From the NCBI RefSeq assembly GCF_000515235.1, contig NZ_KI911558.1, forward strand, positions 2,021,466 to 2,085,465: 64,000 bases of DNA, written 5' to 3'. The notes beneath the pieces are model-generated. The model ran no database searches. It was given only the letters and a program-made list of their open reading frames with translations, and was not told where the DNA came from. The stretch's first letter is position 1; each line of letters opens with the position of its first letter. This document shows, piece after piece, positions 29,007-38,929 of the stretch. A program made the position numbers and the translations under genes. The stretch is from Synechococcus sp. CC9616. GTDB lineage: Bacteria > Cyanobacteriota > Cyanobacteriia > PCC-6307 > Cyanobiaceae.

Positions 29007-30083
29007 TCATTCATCACTGATCAATCGTTCCAGTTCGCCGGGCTTGCTCGCTTTGGCGAGACCTTCGGATCGAGTGATGTCGCCAGCTGTTACAAGATTG
29101 GCCAACGCTTTCTCCAGAGTCTGCATGCCGAGTTCTCCACCGGTTTGGATCTGGGAATAGATCTGAGCCGTTTTGCCTTCTCGGATCAGGTTTGCTGTTG
29201 CTGCGGTGTTGATCAGGATTTCCTGGGCCATCACCCGGCCGAACTGTCCCGGTTTGGGATTGTGACGTCGGCAGAGTGTCTGAGAGAAGACGGCCACAAG
29301 GCTTCCCGAGAGCTGGACGCGGATCTGGGTTTGCTGGGCAGGAGGAAACACATCCACCATGCGGTCAACCGTTTGAGCTGCGGAACTGGTGTGCAACGTT
29401 CCGAAGACAAGGTGGCCTGTTTCGGCAGCGCTGATCGCCAGTTGAATCGTCTCGAGGTCTCTCATTTCTCCCACCAGAATTACGTCTGGGTCTTCGCGCA
29501 AGGCGGCCCGCAGGGCATTCGCAAAACTGCGGGTGTCTTCATTCAGCTGTCGCTGATGCACAAGGCTCTTGTCGCTCTTGTAGACGAATTCGATTGGATC
29601 CTCGATGGTCAGGATGTGTTCGCTTCGGGTGTGATTGATGTGATCCAGCAGTGCCGCCAGGGTCGTCGTTTTCCCTGAGCCTGTCGGTCCTGTAACCAGT
29701 ACGAGGCCGCGTGGTCGCTTGCTCGTCTCCATCACCACAGGGGGAAGGTTCAAGAGTTCGGCGCTCGGAATATTGCTGCCGAGAGCTCTCAGGCAAGCGG
29801 CATAGCTGCCCTTTTGCCGGTAGACGTTCACGCGGAAACGGGCGACCCCTTTGAGCCCATAGGCGCAGTCCAGCTCCCAGGTCTGTTCCAGGGTTTTGCG
29901 CTGACCGTTGTTGAGCATGGAGAAGATCAGCCGATTGCAGGCCTCTTCCGTGAGCGGATCCTCCAGCATCGGACGCAGTTCTCCGCTGAAGCGTCCGTAG
30001 GGAGGTTGTCCCGAAGCGATGTGCAGATCGCTGCCGCCGCCTTCGACGAGCTGCTGCATCAGATCTTCGATCATCAACTCCAT
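29007..30083 (-). CDS. pilT: Type IV pilus retraction ATPase PilT
   Basis: Hexameric ATPase that retracts pili, needed for twitching and, in many bacteria, DNA uptake. Walker A GPTGSGKTTT and the Asp-box region SEHILTIEDPIEF are present, the Walker B region is DPDVILVGEMRDLET, and the PilT-specific AIRNLIREGK motif appears as ATANLIREGK. 358 residues from ATG 30083; a GTG one codon earlier (30086) is possible. It lies between pilB (gap about 10 bases) and pilC. Confidence 0.95.
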   Translation of the reverse strand: MELMIEDLMQQLVEGGGSDLHIASGQPPYGRFSGELRPMLEDPLTEEACNRLIFSMLNNGQRKTLEQTWELDCAYGLKGVARFRVNVYRQKGSYAACLRALGSNIPSAELLNLPPVVMETSKRPRGLVLVTGPTGSGKTTTLAALLDHINHTRSEHILTIEDPIEFVYKSDKSLVHQRQLNEDTRSFANALRAALREDPDVILVGEMRDLETIQLAISAAETGHLVFGTLHTSSAAQTVDRMVDVFPPAQQTQIRVQLSGSLVAVFSQTLCRRHNPKPGQFGRVMAQEILINTAATANLIREGKTAQIYSQIQTGGELGMQTLEKALANLVTAGDITRSEGLAKASKPGELERLISDE

Positions 30084-30093
30084 CACGGTCTCC

Positions 30094-31947
30094 TCACAGG
30101 CGTTCAGTCAGGCAGTACGGGCATTCCAGCCAGGACTCCTGGAGACCGGCACCACACCCTTTACAGGTCATTGTGCTGAGCGCCCGGGCTCTGCGCTCGG
30201 ATTCCAGCCCGGAATCCGTGAGGATCATCCGGCCAACCTCTTCAAGGGTGGTGTGGCCCTCGCGAACCAGCTGAAGGCTGTAGCCCAACAGGGTCACCAT
30301 TCCGGACTCGAGGGCGAGCTGGCGAATCGTGTCGGTGGTTGCTCCTTTTGAGACCACGGTGGCGATCTCTTCGTTCATGCGAAGCACTTCGTAGACCCCG
30401 ACGCGACCCTTGTAACCACTTCCCTGGCATCTCGGGCAGACTTTCTCGTTACCGGCGTGATGGTGGGCTTTGTAGAAGGTCACCTTTGCCTCGCCGCTCG
30501 CCATCAGTCCGAAGCGTCCGAGTTCCTGTTCGTCAGGGTGATAGGGCACCCGGCAGGCTGTGCAGACCCTTCGCATCAACCGTTGGGACACAATTCCAAT
30601 CAGCGCGGCGGAGACCATGAATGGCTCCACACCCATCTCGTCGAGACGGGCGATTGTGCTGGGAGCGTCATTGGCATGGAGGGTGCTGAGGACCAGGTGG
30701 CCGGTGAGAGCCGCCTCGATCGCCGTTTTCGCTGTTTCCAGATCCCTGGTTTCCCCTACCAGCAACACATCCGGGTCCTGTCTCATAAAGGCCCGCAATG
30801 CCGTCGCGAAGTCGAAGCCCTTCTCGCGGTTCACCTGGCATTGCGTGATGCCCGGCAGGGTGTACTCAATTGGATCCTCCACCGTGGAGATGTTGATGCC
30901 GGGGTCGTTTCGTTCAGCGAGCAGGGAATAAAGGGTTGTTGATTTTCCTGAGCCTGTCGGGCCTGTCACGAGGATCATTCCAAATGGCTTCGCCCCAAGA
31001 TCCCGAACGGTCGACAAGGTGTCGGGATTGCTGATCAGTTTGTCCAGTCCTAGTTGCGTGGCGCTGCTGTCGAGCAGACGCAGGCAGACTTTTTCACCGA
31101 AGCGGCTGGGCAGGGTATTGACCCTGAAATCAATCACCCGTTCGCGATATCGCCGTCGGATGCGACCGTCCTGGGCCTGTCGACGCTCGGCAATGTCGAG
31201 GTCAGCCAGGATTTTGAAGCGTGAGGTGACCGCAGGAATCAGACGGCTGGGCAGCGGTTCGATGTATTGCTGCAGCACCCCGTCCTGCCTGTAGCGCAGT
31301 CGCAGACCTTTCTGCTGAGGTTCTACATGGATGTCACTGGCGCTGACCGACATCGCCTGCAGCAGGATTCGATCCACCAGGGTCACCACAGGTGATGCTT
31401 CGGCATCCTTCAGGCTCTCCTCGAGATCGACCGTGCTGCTTGCGATTTGTGCCTGTTCTTCCGGGTCTTCCTTAAGAACGCCTTCGGCGCTGAAACCCTC
31501 CAGGTAGGAAGTGGCCGTTTCCTCAACATCTTCGTTGCGGGGTTCATGGCTCTCGGCCGTTTCGGCACTGTGCACGTCCACCGCCTCGGATTCGCTCTCT
31601 GATGCAGGCATGGATTTTGTCCATGCTGCTTCCAGATCGCTCAGCAAAGCTGGCTGCAGCAAAATTTCCCGATTGAGCTGGGAGAGGCGTGCCACCAGTT
31701 CGTCTGAGTGCTGCTGGTCCCAGTGACTTGGAACGGCCACAGCCAAATGGTTCTCATCCAGGCTCACGGGCATTGCCGGGAATGCTTTCCAGGCGTCGCT
31801 GTCCATGCTGCTCTCCATGCTCTTGAGCAGGGGCAGACCACTGCTCAGTTCATCGGGCGAGAGAACATGACGACGAAGCAGCAGTTCCAGTTCCAGGCGC
31901 TGCTGGGCTGCATCAAGTGCGTCTGGAATCGGCCTGGATAGGGTCAC
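30094..31947 (-). CDS. pilB: Type IV pilus extension ATPase PilB
   Basis: GspE/PilB ATPase powering pilus assembly. Order: a divergent N-terminal domain (1-180, acidic linker near 130-150), the N2 domain, Walker A GPTGSGKSTT, DPDVLLVGETRDLET, and the tetracysteine-type zinc module CTAC...CPRC of PilB proteins. The C-terminus adds a second zinc-ribbon-like unit with Cys at 595, 598, 609 and 612. 617 residues from GTG 31947. It is the first gene of pilB-pilT-pilC and divergent from grpE. No pilin genes are in the window. Confidence 0.95.
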   Translation of the reverse strand: MTLSRPIPDALDAAQQRLELELLLRRHVLSPDELSSGLPLLKSMESSMDSDAWKAFPAMPVSLDENHLAVAVPSHWDQQHSDELVARLSQLNREILLQPALLSDLEAAWTKSMPASESESEAVDVHSAETAESHEPRNEDVEETATSYLEGFSAEGVLKEDPEEQAQIASSTVDLEESLKDAEASPVVTLVDRILLQAMSVSASDIHVEPQQKGLRLRYRQDGVLQQYIEPLPSRLIPAVTSRFKILADLDIAERRQAQDGRIRRRYRERVIDFRVNTLPSRFGEKVCLRLLDSSATQLGLDKLISNPDTLSTVRDLGAKPFGMILVTGPTGSGKSTTLYSLLAERNDPGINISTVEDPIEYTLPGITQCQVNREKGFDFATALRAFMRQDPDVLLVGETRDLETAKTAIEAALTGHLVLSTLHANDAPSTIARLDEMGVEPFMVSAALIGIVSQRLMRRVCTACRVPYHPDEQELGRFGLMASGEAKVTFYKAHHHAGNEKVCPRCQGSGYKGRVGVYEVLRMNEEIATVVSKGATTDTIRQLALESGMVTLLGYSLQLVREGHTTLEEVGRMILTDSGLESERRARALSTMTCKGCGAGLQESWLECPYCLTERL

Positions 31948-32052
31948 CTTGTGTCGTTGAAGGACTTGAAGGAAAGGTGCGGGCTTCCGCAGCTTGTGTG
32001 AGGAGAGCGTTGCCCTTCAACATGTCTAGGCACCAAACCCTGACCGGTCAGC

Positions 32053-32733
32053 ATGAGTGGCGAAGCCCCCACCCCTGAGCAGGAGCAGAGCGTGGAACAG
32101 AACGAGGCTGCGACAGCTCCAGAGGCTGAGGCGACGAACAACGAGGCCATCAGTGATGCCTCGAGCGTCAGTGATGCCACGGCTGCGGATCCGAGTCAGC
32201 GGCTGCAGCAGCTTGAGCAGGAGCTGCAGAAACTGACCCAGGAACACGAGACCCTGCAGTCCCAGTACATGCGCATTGCTGCTGATTTCGACAATTTCCG
32301 CAAGCGACAGAGCCGGGATCAGGATGACCTGCGCCAGCAGCTGGTTTGCTCAACGCTCAGTGAAATCCTGCCGGTTGTCGACAATTTTGAAAGGGCTCGC
32401 CAGCAGCTGAATCCTGAGGGTGAAGAGGCTCAGGCCCTGCATCGCAGCTATCAGGGTCTGTACAAACAACTGGTGGAGGTTCTGAAGCAACAAGGGGTTG
32501 CTCGTATGGAGGTGGTCGGTCAGGACTTCGATCCCACCCTGCATGAAGCTGTTTTGCGGGAAGAGAGTCACGACCATCGCGAAGATGTGGTGATTGAAGA
32601 GCTGCAGCGGGGTTATCACCTCAACGGCAAGGTGCTGCGTCACGCCATGGTGAAAGTGTCGATGGGTCCTGGGCCGTCAACCGATGGATCCGATTCGGTG
32701 GATGCTGATCAGCCTCAGGCTCAGGAGGGTTGA
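32053..32733 (+). CDS. grpE: Nucleotide exchange factor GrpE
   Basis: Exchange factor that releases ADP from DnaK. The N-terminal 60 residues are acidic and disordered, then a long coiled coil ([18 protein letters not shown]) leads into the conserved [14 protein letters not shown] and the C-terminal beta-wing with [11 protein letters not shown] and [17 protein letters not shown]. 226 residues. ATG 32053. Its stop overlaps the dnaJ start (TGATG), so the co-chaperones are translationally coupled. Confidence 0.95.
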   Translation: MSGEAPTPEQEQSVEQNEAATAPEAEATNNEAISDASSVSDATAADPSQRLQQLEQELQKLTQEHETLQSQYMRIAADFDNFRKRQSRDQDDLRQQLVCSTLSEILPVVDNFERARQQLNPEGEEAQALHRSYQGLYKQLVEVLKQQGVARMEVVGQDFDPTLHEAVLREESHDHREDVVIEELQRGYHLNGKVLRHAMVKVSMGPGPSTDGSDSVDADQPQAQEG

Positions 32734-33860
32734 TGGCTGATTACTACGACCTTCTAGGCGTTTCCCGCGATGCTGATGCCGACACTCTGAAGCGGGCTTA
32801 TCGGCGCCTGGCTCGTCAGTACCACCCGGATATCAATAAGGAACCTGGCGCTGAGGACCGTTTCAAGGAAATAGGTCGTGCTTACGAAGTGCTCAACGAT
32901 CCCCAGACCAGGGCGCGTTACGACCAGTTCGGAGAGGCCGGTATCGGCGGTGCCGCCGGCGGCCCGGACATGGGTGACATGGGGGGATTCGCTGATCTCT
33001 TTGAAACCTTCTTCAGCGGTTTCGGAGGTGCTGCTGGCGGTGGTCGTCCACGCCGGCGTGGTCCCCAGCAGGGGGACGATCTTCGCTATGACCTCACCAT
33101 CAGTTTTGAGCAGGCCGTCTTCGGCGAAGAGCAGGAAATCAAGATTCCCCATCTGGAGACCTGTGAAACCTGTGGCGGCAGCGGTGCCAAGCCAGGCAGC
33201 GGACCCACCACCTGTGGGACGTGTGGCGGAGCTGGACAGGTCCGCCGCGCCACCCGCACCCCCTTCGGCAGTTTCACCCAGGTAGCCGAATGTCCGAACT
33301 GCAATGGCACGGGTCAGGTGATTGCCGATCCCTGTGGTGCTTGCGGTGGTCAGGGTGTCCACCAGGTGCGCAAGAAACTGCGCATCAACATTCCTGCCGG
33401 CGTTGATACAGGCACTCGTCTAAGGGTCTCCGGTGAAGGAAATGCTGGTCCAAGGGGTGGTCCCTCCGGCGATCTCTACGTGTTTCTCACCGTCAAACCC
33501 CACCCACGGTTGCAGCGCGATGGCCTCAATGTCCTCTCTGAAGTGAAGGTGAGCTACCTCCAGGCCATCCTGGGCGATTCGATCGAAGTCGATACGGTCG
33601 ATGGATCCTCGGAACTTGAGCTTCCATCCGGCACCCAGCCTGGGGCCGTGCTCACCATGCCCAACAAGGGAATTCCCAAGCTCGGAAATCCTGTTGCCCG
33701 AGGGGATCAGAAAGTCACAGTTACGGTTCAGCTGCCTGGTCGCCTCTCCGATGCGGAGAGACGACTCCTGGAGCAACTCGCCGGCCACCACTCTGCCCGT
33801 GGCAAACAGCACCATCACCACAACAGCGGTCTTTTTGCTCGCTTGTTCGGCCAAAAGTGA
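32733..33860 (+). CDS. dnaJ: Chaperone protein DnaJ (type I)
   Basis: DnaK co-chaperone of full type I layout: J domain with YHPDINKEP (HPD motif), a Gly/Phe-rich segment, four CxxCxGxG-like zinc repeats ([32 protein letters not shown]) and the C-terminal substrate-binding barrels. The tail is His-rich ([12 protein letters not shown]). 375 residues from ATG 33733-equivalent start at base 32733, which overlaps the grpE stop. The His-rich end is unusual but minor. Confidence 0.95.
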   Translation: MADYYDLLGVSRDADADTLKRAYRRLARQYHPDINKEPGAEDRFKEIGRAYEVLNDPQTRARYDQFGEAGIGGAAGGPDMGDMGGFADLFETFFSGFGGAAGGGRPRRRGPQQGDDLRYDLTISFEQAVFGEEQEIKIPHLETCETCGGSGAKPGSGPTTCGTCGGAGQVRRATRTPFGSFTQVAECPNCNGTGQVIADPCGACGGQGVHQVRKKLRINIPAGVDTGTRLRVSGEGNAGPRGGPSGDLYVFLTVKPHPRLQRDGLNVLSEVKVSYLQAILGDSIEVDTVDGSSELELPSGTQPGAVLTMPNKGIPKLGNPVARGDQKVTVTVQLPGRLSDAERRLLEQLAGHHSARGKQHHHHNSGLFARLFGQK

Positions 33861-34087
33861 TGGCTGCCCGTTCCCTGGACCTGAGGGGCACCCCCTGTCC
33901 GGTGAATTTCATCCGTTGTCGGCTGGCTCTTGAATCGATGCAGACCGGAGAGCGTCTCGACGTTCAGCTCGATCGCGGCGAACCCGAGGAGATGGTTGTT
34001 CCGGGTTTGCGAGACGAGGGTCATTTGGTTGAGACCACCATGGTTGAGCCGTCCTGGGTTGCCCTGACGGTGATCTGCGGAGGCTGA
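33860..34087 (+). CDS. TusA/SirA-like sulfurtransferase family protein
   Basis: Small protein of 75 residues with the family motif CPxx in LDLRGTPCPVNFIR; the Cys of CPV corresponds to the persulfide-carrying Cys of TusA. It likely passes sulfur in tRNA thiolation or cofactor synthesis, but which pathway is not shown. ATG 33860 overlaps the dnaJ stop (TGATG), and rsgA follows after 6 bases, giving a tight grpE-dnaJ-tusA-like-rsgA run. Confidence 0.88.
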   Translation: MAARSLDLRGTPCPVNFIRCRLALESMQTGERLDVQLDRGEPEEMVVPGLRDEGHLVETTMVEPSWVALTVICGG

Positions 34088-34093
34088 GGGGCA

Positions 34094-34993
34094 TTGTCTG
34101 CCTTGCCCGGCACGGTGGTGGCGCTTCAGGCGAACTATCTGGAGGTTGAGCTTGATGCGGCCCCGCGGGGAATTCCCAGGCGTTTGCTCTGCACGCGGCG
34201 TACCCGACTGAACCATCAGGGCGCTGCGGTGTATGTCGGTGATCGCGTCCATCTCGAGGCCGTTGATGCCCAGCAGGCCCGCGCCGTGGTGTCGGGTGTT
34301 GACCCCCGCAGCAGCTGGCTTTCCCGCCCTCCTGTGGCCAACGTCACTTCGGTGCTGGTGGCTCTGGCTGTGGATCAGCCCAATTTTGATCCTGATCAAG
34401 CCAGTCGTTTTCTGCTGACAGCGGAGCGCACCGGTCTGTCCGTTCAGCTTCTGCTGACCAAGTGCGATCTGATCTCTTGCGAGCAGCAAGAGGAGTACAG
34501 GGTTCGCCTGGGGGGGTGGGGCTATGAACCGCTTCTGCTGTCCAGCCAAACCGGTGAAGGCATCAGTGCACTGAAAGAGCGATTGCTCCGAACATCTCTT
34601 TCTGTTGTTTGCGGACCATCCGGCGTGGGCAAGAGCAGTGCCCTCAACAGACTCATGCCCCAGCTGAGCCTTCGCGTCGGTTCAGTGTCAGGACGGCTGC
34701 AGCGAGGTCGACACACCACGCGACATGTGGAACTGTTCCCTCTGGTGGATGGTGTGCGGGTGGCGGATACACCAGGGTTCAATCGCCCTGACCTCCCGGA
34801 CGACCCTCGAGAGCTGGCACTCCTGTTTCCGGAACTTCGTCAGCAGCTTCAGGAGTGGCCCTGTCGCTTCCGCGATTGCTTGCACCGTGGTGAGCCTGGC
34901 TGCGGGGTCCAGACGGATTGGGAGCGCTACAGCTTTTATCTCAGAACTCTCGAAGCAATGGCTGGATCTAGCCGCCCATCCCGGGGAGATTGA
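34094..34993 (+). CDS. rsgA: Ribosome small subunit-dependent GTPase RsgA
   Basis: Circularly permuted GTPase that checks late 30S maturation. The G motifs come in permuted order: G4 LLTKCDLI, then G1 [12 protein letters not shown], then G3 DTPGF. An N-terminal OB fold and a C-terminal zinc knuckle ([14 protein letters not shown]) complete the family layout. 299 residues from TTG 34094, with GAGGGG a few bases upstream serving as ribosome-binding site. Its 3' end overlaps ebfC on the opposite strand by 26 bases. Confidence 0.95.
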   Translation: MSALPGTVVALQANYLEVELDAAPRGIPRRLLCTRRTRLNHQGAAVYVGDRVHLEAVDAQQARAVVSGVDPRSSWLSRPPVANVTSVLVALAVDQPNFDPDQASRFLLTAERTGLSVQLLLTKCDLISCEQQEEYRVRLGGWGYEPLLLSSQTGEGISALKERLLRTSLSVVCGPSGVGKSSALNRLMPQLSLRVGSVSGRLQRGRHTTRHVELFPLVDGVRVADTPGFNRPDLPDDPRELALLFPELRQQLQEWPCRFRDCLHRGEPGCGVQTDWERYSFYLRTLEAMAGSSRPSRGD

Positions 34994-35309
34994 GGTTCAG
35001 GCCGCCGGTGAGATCCTCCATCCGTTCCTTCATAGTTGTGGTGGAGGCTTCGTAGGCGGCTTGCAGGGCCTGCAGTGTCGCGGTTTCACAAACGTCCTGA
35101 CCCTGGCTCAGCAGCTCAGGATCGAGTCGAACGCGCAGGGGCTGTTGGTTGCCTGAAAGCCAGATGGTTGCGCGGCCATCCTCGCTGCTGCCCTCGATTT
35201 CCATGCCATCCAACTCCTCCTGCAGTTTCTGGGCGTCCTGCTGGATCTGCTGGGCTTTGCGGAATGCTTCGGTGAGTTGGCCGAAATTGGGGAGTCCGAA
35301 CCCTGCCAT
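34968..35309 (-). CDS. ebfC: Nucleoid-associated protein of the YbaB/EbfC family
   Basis: Small dimeric DNA-binding protein that helps organise the nucleoid. 113 residues: N-terminal helix [18 protein letters not shown], central strands with VRLDPELL, and a C-terminal helix followed by a glycine/leucine-rich tail. ATG 35309. It is convergent with rsgA and lies downstream of murB on the same strand (24-base gap). Confidence 0.9.
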   Translation of the reverse strand: MAGFGLPNFGQLTEAFRKAQQIQQDAQKLQEELDGMEIEGSSEDGRATIWLSGNQQPLRVRLDPELLSQGQDVCETATLQALQAAYEASTTTMKERMEDLTGGLNLNLPGMGG

Positions 35310-35333
35310 GGTGCTGCTGACTGAGCCGGCAGA

Positions 35334-36236
35334 CTAAGTCGCTAAAGCAAAGCCAAGGCGCTTCACTTCAGGATGCAGCGACAGATCGTGGTGTGACCTG
35401 ACGCGTTCCTGGACCAACTTGATCAGCTGGTCGATGTCGTCGGCCGTTGCGCCACCACTGTTGACGATGAAGTTGGCATGCAGTGTGGACACCTCTGCTC
35501 CACCGATTCGCGTGCCTTTCAGCCCGAGTCCTTCGATTAGGCGACCGGCCTTCAACGGCTCAGGATTGCGGAAAACGCTGCCGCAGCTCGGTTGTGTGTA
35601 GGGCTGAGTGCTGGTCCGTTTGCTGAGATTGCCGCTTGTGATCCGACGCAGTTCCCGAGGGTCATGGCCTGGTTCCAGATGGAACCGGGCGGACAACACA
35701 AGCAGCGGTTCCTGCTGCAGGCGGCTGTGGCGGTAGTCGAAGTCAAGGTCCTGGCGACTGAGTTCGAACGGATCTCCACCTCGAAGAGACACAACCTGCA
35801 CGGAATCAAGCCATTCCTGGGTACTTCCCCCTTGTGCTCCGGCGTTCATCACCGCAGCTCCACCCACGGTTCCAGGGATTCCCACAGCCCAGGTCAACCC
35901 GCGCAGTCCGGATTGAGCGACTTTGCGGGCCAGGGATGGGATCGGTTCTCCAGCGAGAGCGTTTACAACTCCTGTCTGCTGATCAAGTTCGACCCCTTGG
36001 AGCCGACGCAGACAAATGGTGAGGCCGCCCAGTCCCTTGTCGTGAATCAGCAGATTGGATCCAGCACCGATGACGCGGCAAGGAAGCCCTTGCTTGTTCG
36101 CCCAGTTCAACCAGTCAGTCACCTCCTCGATGCTGGTGGGTTCTGCCAACCACTCGGCCGGGCCGCCGACTCTCCATGTGGTGAATTCGGAGAGTGGGAC
36201 CTGGCAACGGGGTTGGAGCGCTGGCATTGCGATCAA
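35334..36236 (-). CDS. murB: UDP-N-acetylenolpyruvoylglucosamine reductase
   Basis: FAD enzyme completing UDP-MurNAc synthesis for peptidoglycan. FAD-binding blocks GAGSNLL and [16 protein letters not shown], then the catalytic Ser in [10 protein letters not shown] and HANFIVN near the end. 300 residues. The TTG start overlaps the murC stop (TTGA); an in-frame ATG at 36227 is an alternative. It is translated after murC as a coupled pair. Confidence 0.95.
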   Translation of the reverse strand: MIAMPALQPRCQVPLSEFTTWRVGGPAEWLAEPTSIEEVTDWLNWANKQGLPCRVIGAGSNLLIHDKGLGGLTICLRRLQGVELDQQTGVVNALAGEPIPSLARKVAQSGLRGLTWAVGIPGTVGGAAVMNAGAQGGSTQEWLDSVQVVSLRGGDPFELSRQDLDFDYRHSRLQQEPLLVLSARFHLEPGHDPRELRRITSGNLSKRTSTQPYTQPSCGSVFRNPEPLKAGRLIEGLGLKGTRIGGAEVSTLHANFIVNSGGATADDIDQLIKLVQERVRSHHDLSLHPEVKRLGFALAT

Positions 36237-37762
36237 ACCGCTACCACAGTGGTGGCTAGGTTGGATTGCTCACTGCGCACCAGCCTTTGCCAAAGGCTGT
36301 TGACATCGCCGGCACCCATCGCGAGCACGAGATCGTCAGCAAGACTTTCGCTCTTAACCTGCTCAACCAGCTCATCAAGGGCGTCGGCAACCTTGACCGG
36401 CAGATCCGGTTTCAGTTGACGAATCTGATGGGCGAGGGCGTGACTGCTGACGCCCTCGAGAGGGGATTCTCCAGCCGAATAGATCGGTGCCAGCAGTAAG
36501 ACATCGCAGTTGACGAGTGCTTTGGCGAACTCCTGCAGGAACTCACTTGTTCGTGAGTAGCGATGCGGTTGAAAGACGGCGACCACACGTTGAGGTGCGC
36601 TGGGGAGAGGGCTGCGGCCGCTCTTCACCATCAGCTTGGCCATCTCGAGCGTGGCCTTCACTTCACTGGGGTGATGTGCATAGTCATCAACGATGTGGCG
36701 TCCATTCCAGGTGCCTCGATGGTCAAAGCGACGGCCCGGTGTCTGCAGCACCGTGAGACCGCGTTGCAGGGTTTCGAATGGAATGCCTTCCAGTCGGCAG
36801 GCCGCCAAGGCGGCTGTTGCATTGCTCAGGTTGTGAAGACCTGGCATTGGCAATGTGAATTCGCCAAGGGCTTTGCCGTGCTCATAGAACGTCGCCAAGC
36901 AGCGATCGCCATCAAGCTGATGTGGGATGGCTGCGAAATCGACATCATCACGTCGCTTCACTGACCACCAGGCGTTGGCTTGAAAGTGTTCTCGAAGGAT
37001 GGGATCGTCTGCGTTGGCCAGGAGCCGATCGCATCCCTTGCCAAAACGCTGGAGGGTTGCAATGAGATCGTCGAGCCCCTTGTAGTGGTCGGTGTGATCC
37101 AGTTCAAGGTTGGTGATCACCCCGAGGGACGGTTGAAATTTCACTAACGAGCCATCCGACTCATCGGCCTCTGCAATCAGGAGTCGTCCTTCTCCAAAAT
37201 GCCCGTTGCTGCCAAGGCAGGGCACGATTCCGCCAATGATGGCGGTTGGGTCCTCCCCGGCTGCATGAAGGAGTGTTGTGGTCAGGGTGCTGGTTGTGGT
37301 TTTTCCATGACTGCCAGCGACAGCAATGGAGGGTTGCAGCTCCATCAGAGCGGCCAGCAGATCGGAGCGATGCCAGATGTCGAGCCCGATCGAGCGTGCT
37401 TTCTTCAGTTCAGGATTTGTTTCCGGAATTGCCGTGCTGATCACGACAATTGGAGACGTTTTGTCCTCGTCGACAAGCGTCTGAATTGTCTCAGCAGTCT
37501 GCTTTGAAAAAACCCTGACGCCCTGGTCTCTTAGTTGTTGAACAGTGGTGTTCTCTCGGGAGTCGGAACCACTGACTGAATGGCTACGTTTGGCAAGGAT
37601 GATTGCCAAAGCAGACATCCCGATACCGCCGACACCGATGAAGTGAACCCTTTGGCGGGAATCGAGAGTGCGTGACAAGGATCCCCGTCTGACGCTCGAA
37701 AGATAAGCCAGCTGCCTTGATCCGTCCTGAGTCGCTGGGACGGATTCTGCATTTCTGATCAA
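36233..37762 (-). CDS. murC: UDP-N-acetylmuramate-L-alanine ligase
   Basis: ATP-dependent Mur ligase adding L-Ala to UDP-MurNAc. The N-terminal Rossmann motif [17 protein letters not shown] loop [10 protein letters not shown], metal-site region AEADESDGS and HPSEVKATL are all present. 509 residues from TTG 37762. A TTG about 30 codons downstream ([13 protein letters not shown]) would trim the unconserved N-terminus and may be the true start. It is divergent from gap2, and the two share the 89-base region 37763-37851. Confidence 0.95.
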   Translation of the reverse strand: MIRNAESVPATQDGSRQLAYLSSVRRGSLSRTLDSRQRVHFIGVGGIGMSALAIILAKRSHSVSGSDSRENTTVQQLRDQGVRVFSKQTAETIQTLVDEDKTSPIVVISTAIPETNPELKKARSIGLDIWHRSDLLAALMELQPSIAVAGSHGKTTTSTLTTTLLHAAGEDPTAIIGGIVPCLGSNGHFGEGRLLIAEADESDGSLVKFQPSLGVITNLELDHTDHYKGLDDLIATLQRFGKGCDRLLANADDPILREHFQANAWWSVKRRDDVDFAAIPHQLDGDRCLATFYEHGKALGEFTLPMPGLHNLSNATAALAACRLEGIPFETLQRGLTVLQTPGRRFDHRGTWNGRHIVDDYAHHPSEVKATLEMAKLMVKSGRSPLPSAPQRVVAVFQPHRYSRTSEFLQEFAKALVNCDVLLLAPIYSAGESPLEGVSSHALAHQIRQLKPDLPVKVADALDELVEQVKSESLADDLVLAMGAGDVNSLWQRLVRSEQSNLATTVVAV

Positions 37763-37804
37763 AAGATCCCTGAAATGTGGACGGGGAATTTTTACTTATT
37801 TCTG

Positions 37805-37810
37805 TATGAT
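37805..37810 (+). promoter_or_regulatory. Candidate -10 element of gap2
   Basis: TATGAT lies 41 bases before the gap2 ATG, preceded by TG. The sequence 17 bases upstream (CGGGGA) does not resemble a -35 box. Expected for a highly expressed gene, but the call is tentative. Confidence 0.35.
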
Positions 37811-37851
37811 CGGCGGCCAAAACCCCTCTAGACGGAAATTCCGTTTCTCCC

Positions 37852-38877
37852 ATGACCCTGCGCGTTGCGATCAATGGATTTGGCCGGATTGGTCGCAACG
37901 TGATGCGGGGTTGGATCAGCCGTGGGAATGACACCGGCCTGGAAATCGTGGGGATGAACTCCACATCCGATCCGAAGACCAGTGCCCATCTGCTCACCTA
38001 CGACTCGATTCTCGGCAAACTCGATCCCAGCGTGAAGATCGAGACCACCGACGACACGATGGTGGTGAATGGCAAGGAAGTAAAATTCTTCGCCGATCGC
38101 AACCCTCTCAACTGCCCATGGAAGGACTGGGGCGTTGACCTGGTCATCGAGTCGACAGGTGTGTTCAACACCGATGAGAAGGCCAGCCTCCACCTTGAAG
38201 CTGGTGCAAGCAAGGTGATCCTGACGGCGCCCGGCAAAGGCCCTGGTGTCGGAACCTTTGTTGTCGGTGTCAATGATGATCAATACCGGCATGAGGACTG
38301 GAAGATCCTGTCCAACGCCAGCTGCACCACCAACTGCCTCGCTCCGATCGTCAAGGTTCTCGATCAGAACTTCGGGCTTGACTGGGGTCTGATGACCACC
38401 ATCCACAGCTACACAGGCGACCAGCGAATTCTCGACAACAGTCACAGGGATCTGCGTCGCGCCCGTGCAGCCGCCCTCAACATGGTTCCGACAACCACCG
38501 GTGCTGCAAAGGCCGTTGCTCTGGTTTACCCGGAGGTGAAGGGCAAGCTCACAGGTTTCGCCATGCGCGTTCCAACTCCCAACGTCTCCGCCGTCGACCT
38601 CACCTTCGGTCCTTCCCGCCCCACCAGCGTTGATGAGGTGAAAGCAGTGATCAAGGCCGCTTCCGAGAACGGCATGAAGGGCATCATCAAGTACAGCGAC
38701 CTTCCCCTGGTGTCCACCGACTACGCAGGAACCAACGAATCCACCATCTTCGATGCGGATCTCACCTATTCCATGGGAGACAAGGCCGTGAAAATCCTTG
38801 CCTGGTATGACAACGAGTGGGGTTACAGCCAGCGCGTGGTTGACCTGGCTGAAGTGGTCGCCCGTAACTGGAAGTGA
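37852..38877 (+). CDS. gap2: Glyceraldehyde-3-phosphate dehydrogenase (Gap2 type)
   Basis: Calvin-cycle and gluconeogenic GAPDH. NAD(P)-binding [13 protein letters not shown] at the N-terminus, catalytic Cys in [12 protein letters not shown], and [16 protein letters not shown] at the end. 341 residues. Cyanobacterial Gap2 uses NADPH or NADH; the assignment to Gap2 rather than glycolytic Gap1 rests on the overall sequence pattern and strong gene context, not on a diagnostic residue. A strong terminator follows. Divergent from murC, convergent with thiL. Confidence 0.93.
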   Translation: MTLRVAINGFGRIGRNVMRGWISRGNDTGLEIVGMNSTSDPKTSAHLLTYDSILGKLDPSVKIETTDDTMVVNGKEVKFFADRNPLNCPWKDWGVDLVIESTGVFNTDEKASLHLEAGASKVILTAPGKGPGVGTFVVGVNDDQYRHEDWKILSNASCTTNCLAPIVKVLDQNFGLDWGLMTTIHSYTGDQRILDNSHRDLRRARAAALNMVPTTTGAAKAVALVYPEVKGKLTGFAMRVPTPNVSAVDLTFGPSRPTSVDEVKAVIKAASENGMKGIIKYSDLPLVSTDYAGTNESTIFDADLTYSMGDKAVKILAWYDNEWGYSQRVVDLAEVVARNWK

Positions 38878-38901
38878 TCGTCCGATCCTGAACCTTGTAG
38901 C

Positions 38902-38926
38902 CCCCTCCCTCCGGGAGGGGTTTTTT
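38902..38926 (+). terminator. Rho-independent terminator after gap2
   Basis: Arms CCCCTCCC (38902-38909) and GGGAGGGG (38913-38920) form an eight-pair GC stem with a TCC loop, followed by six T. It starts 25 bases past the gap2 stop, just before the convergent thiL end. Confidence 0.92.
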
Positions 38927-38929
38927 GTT

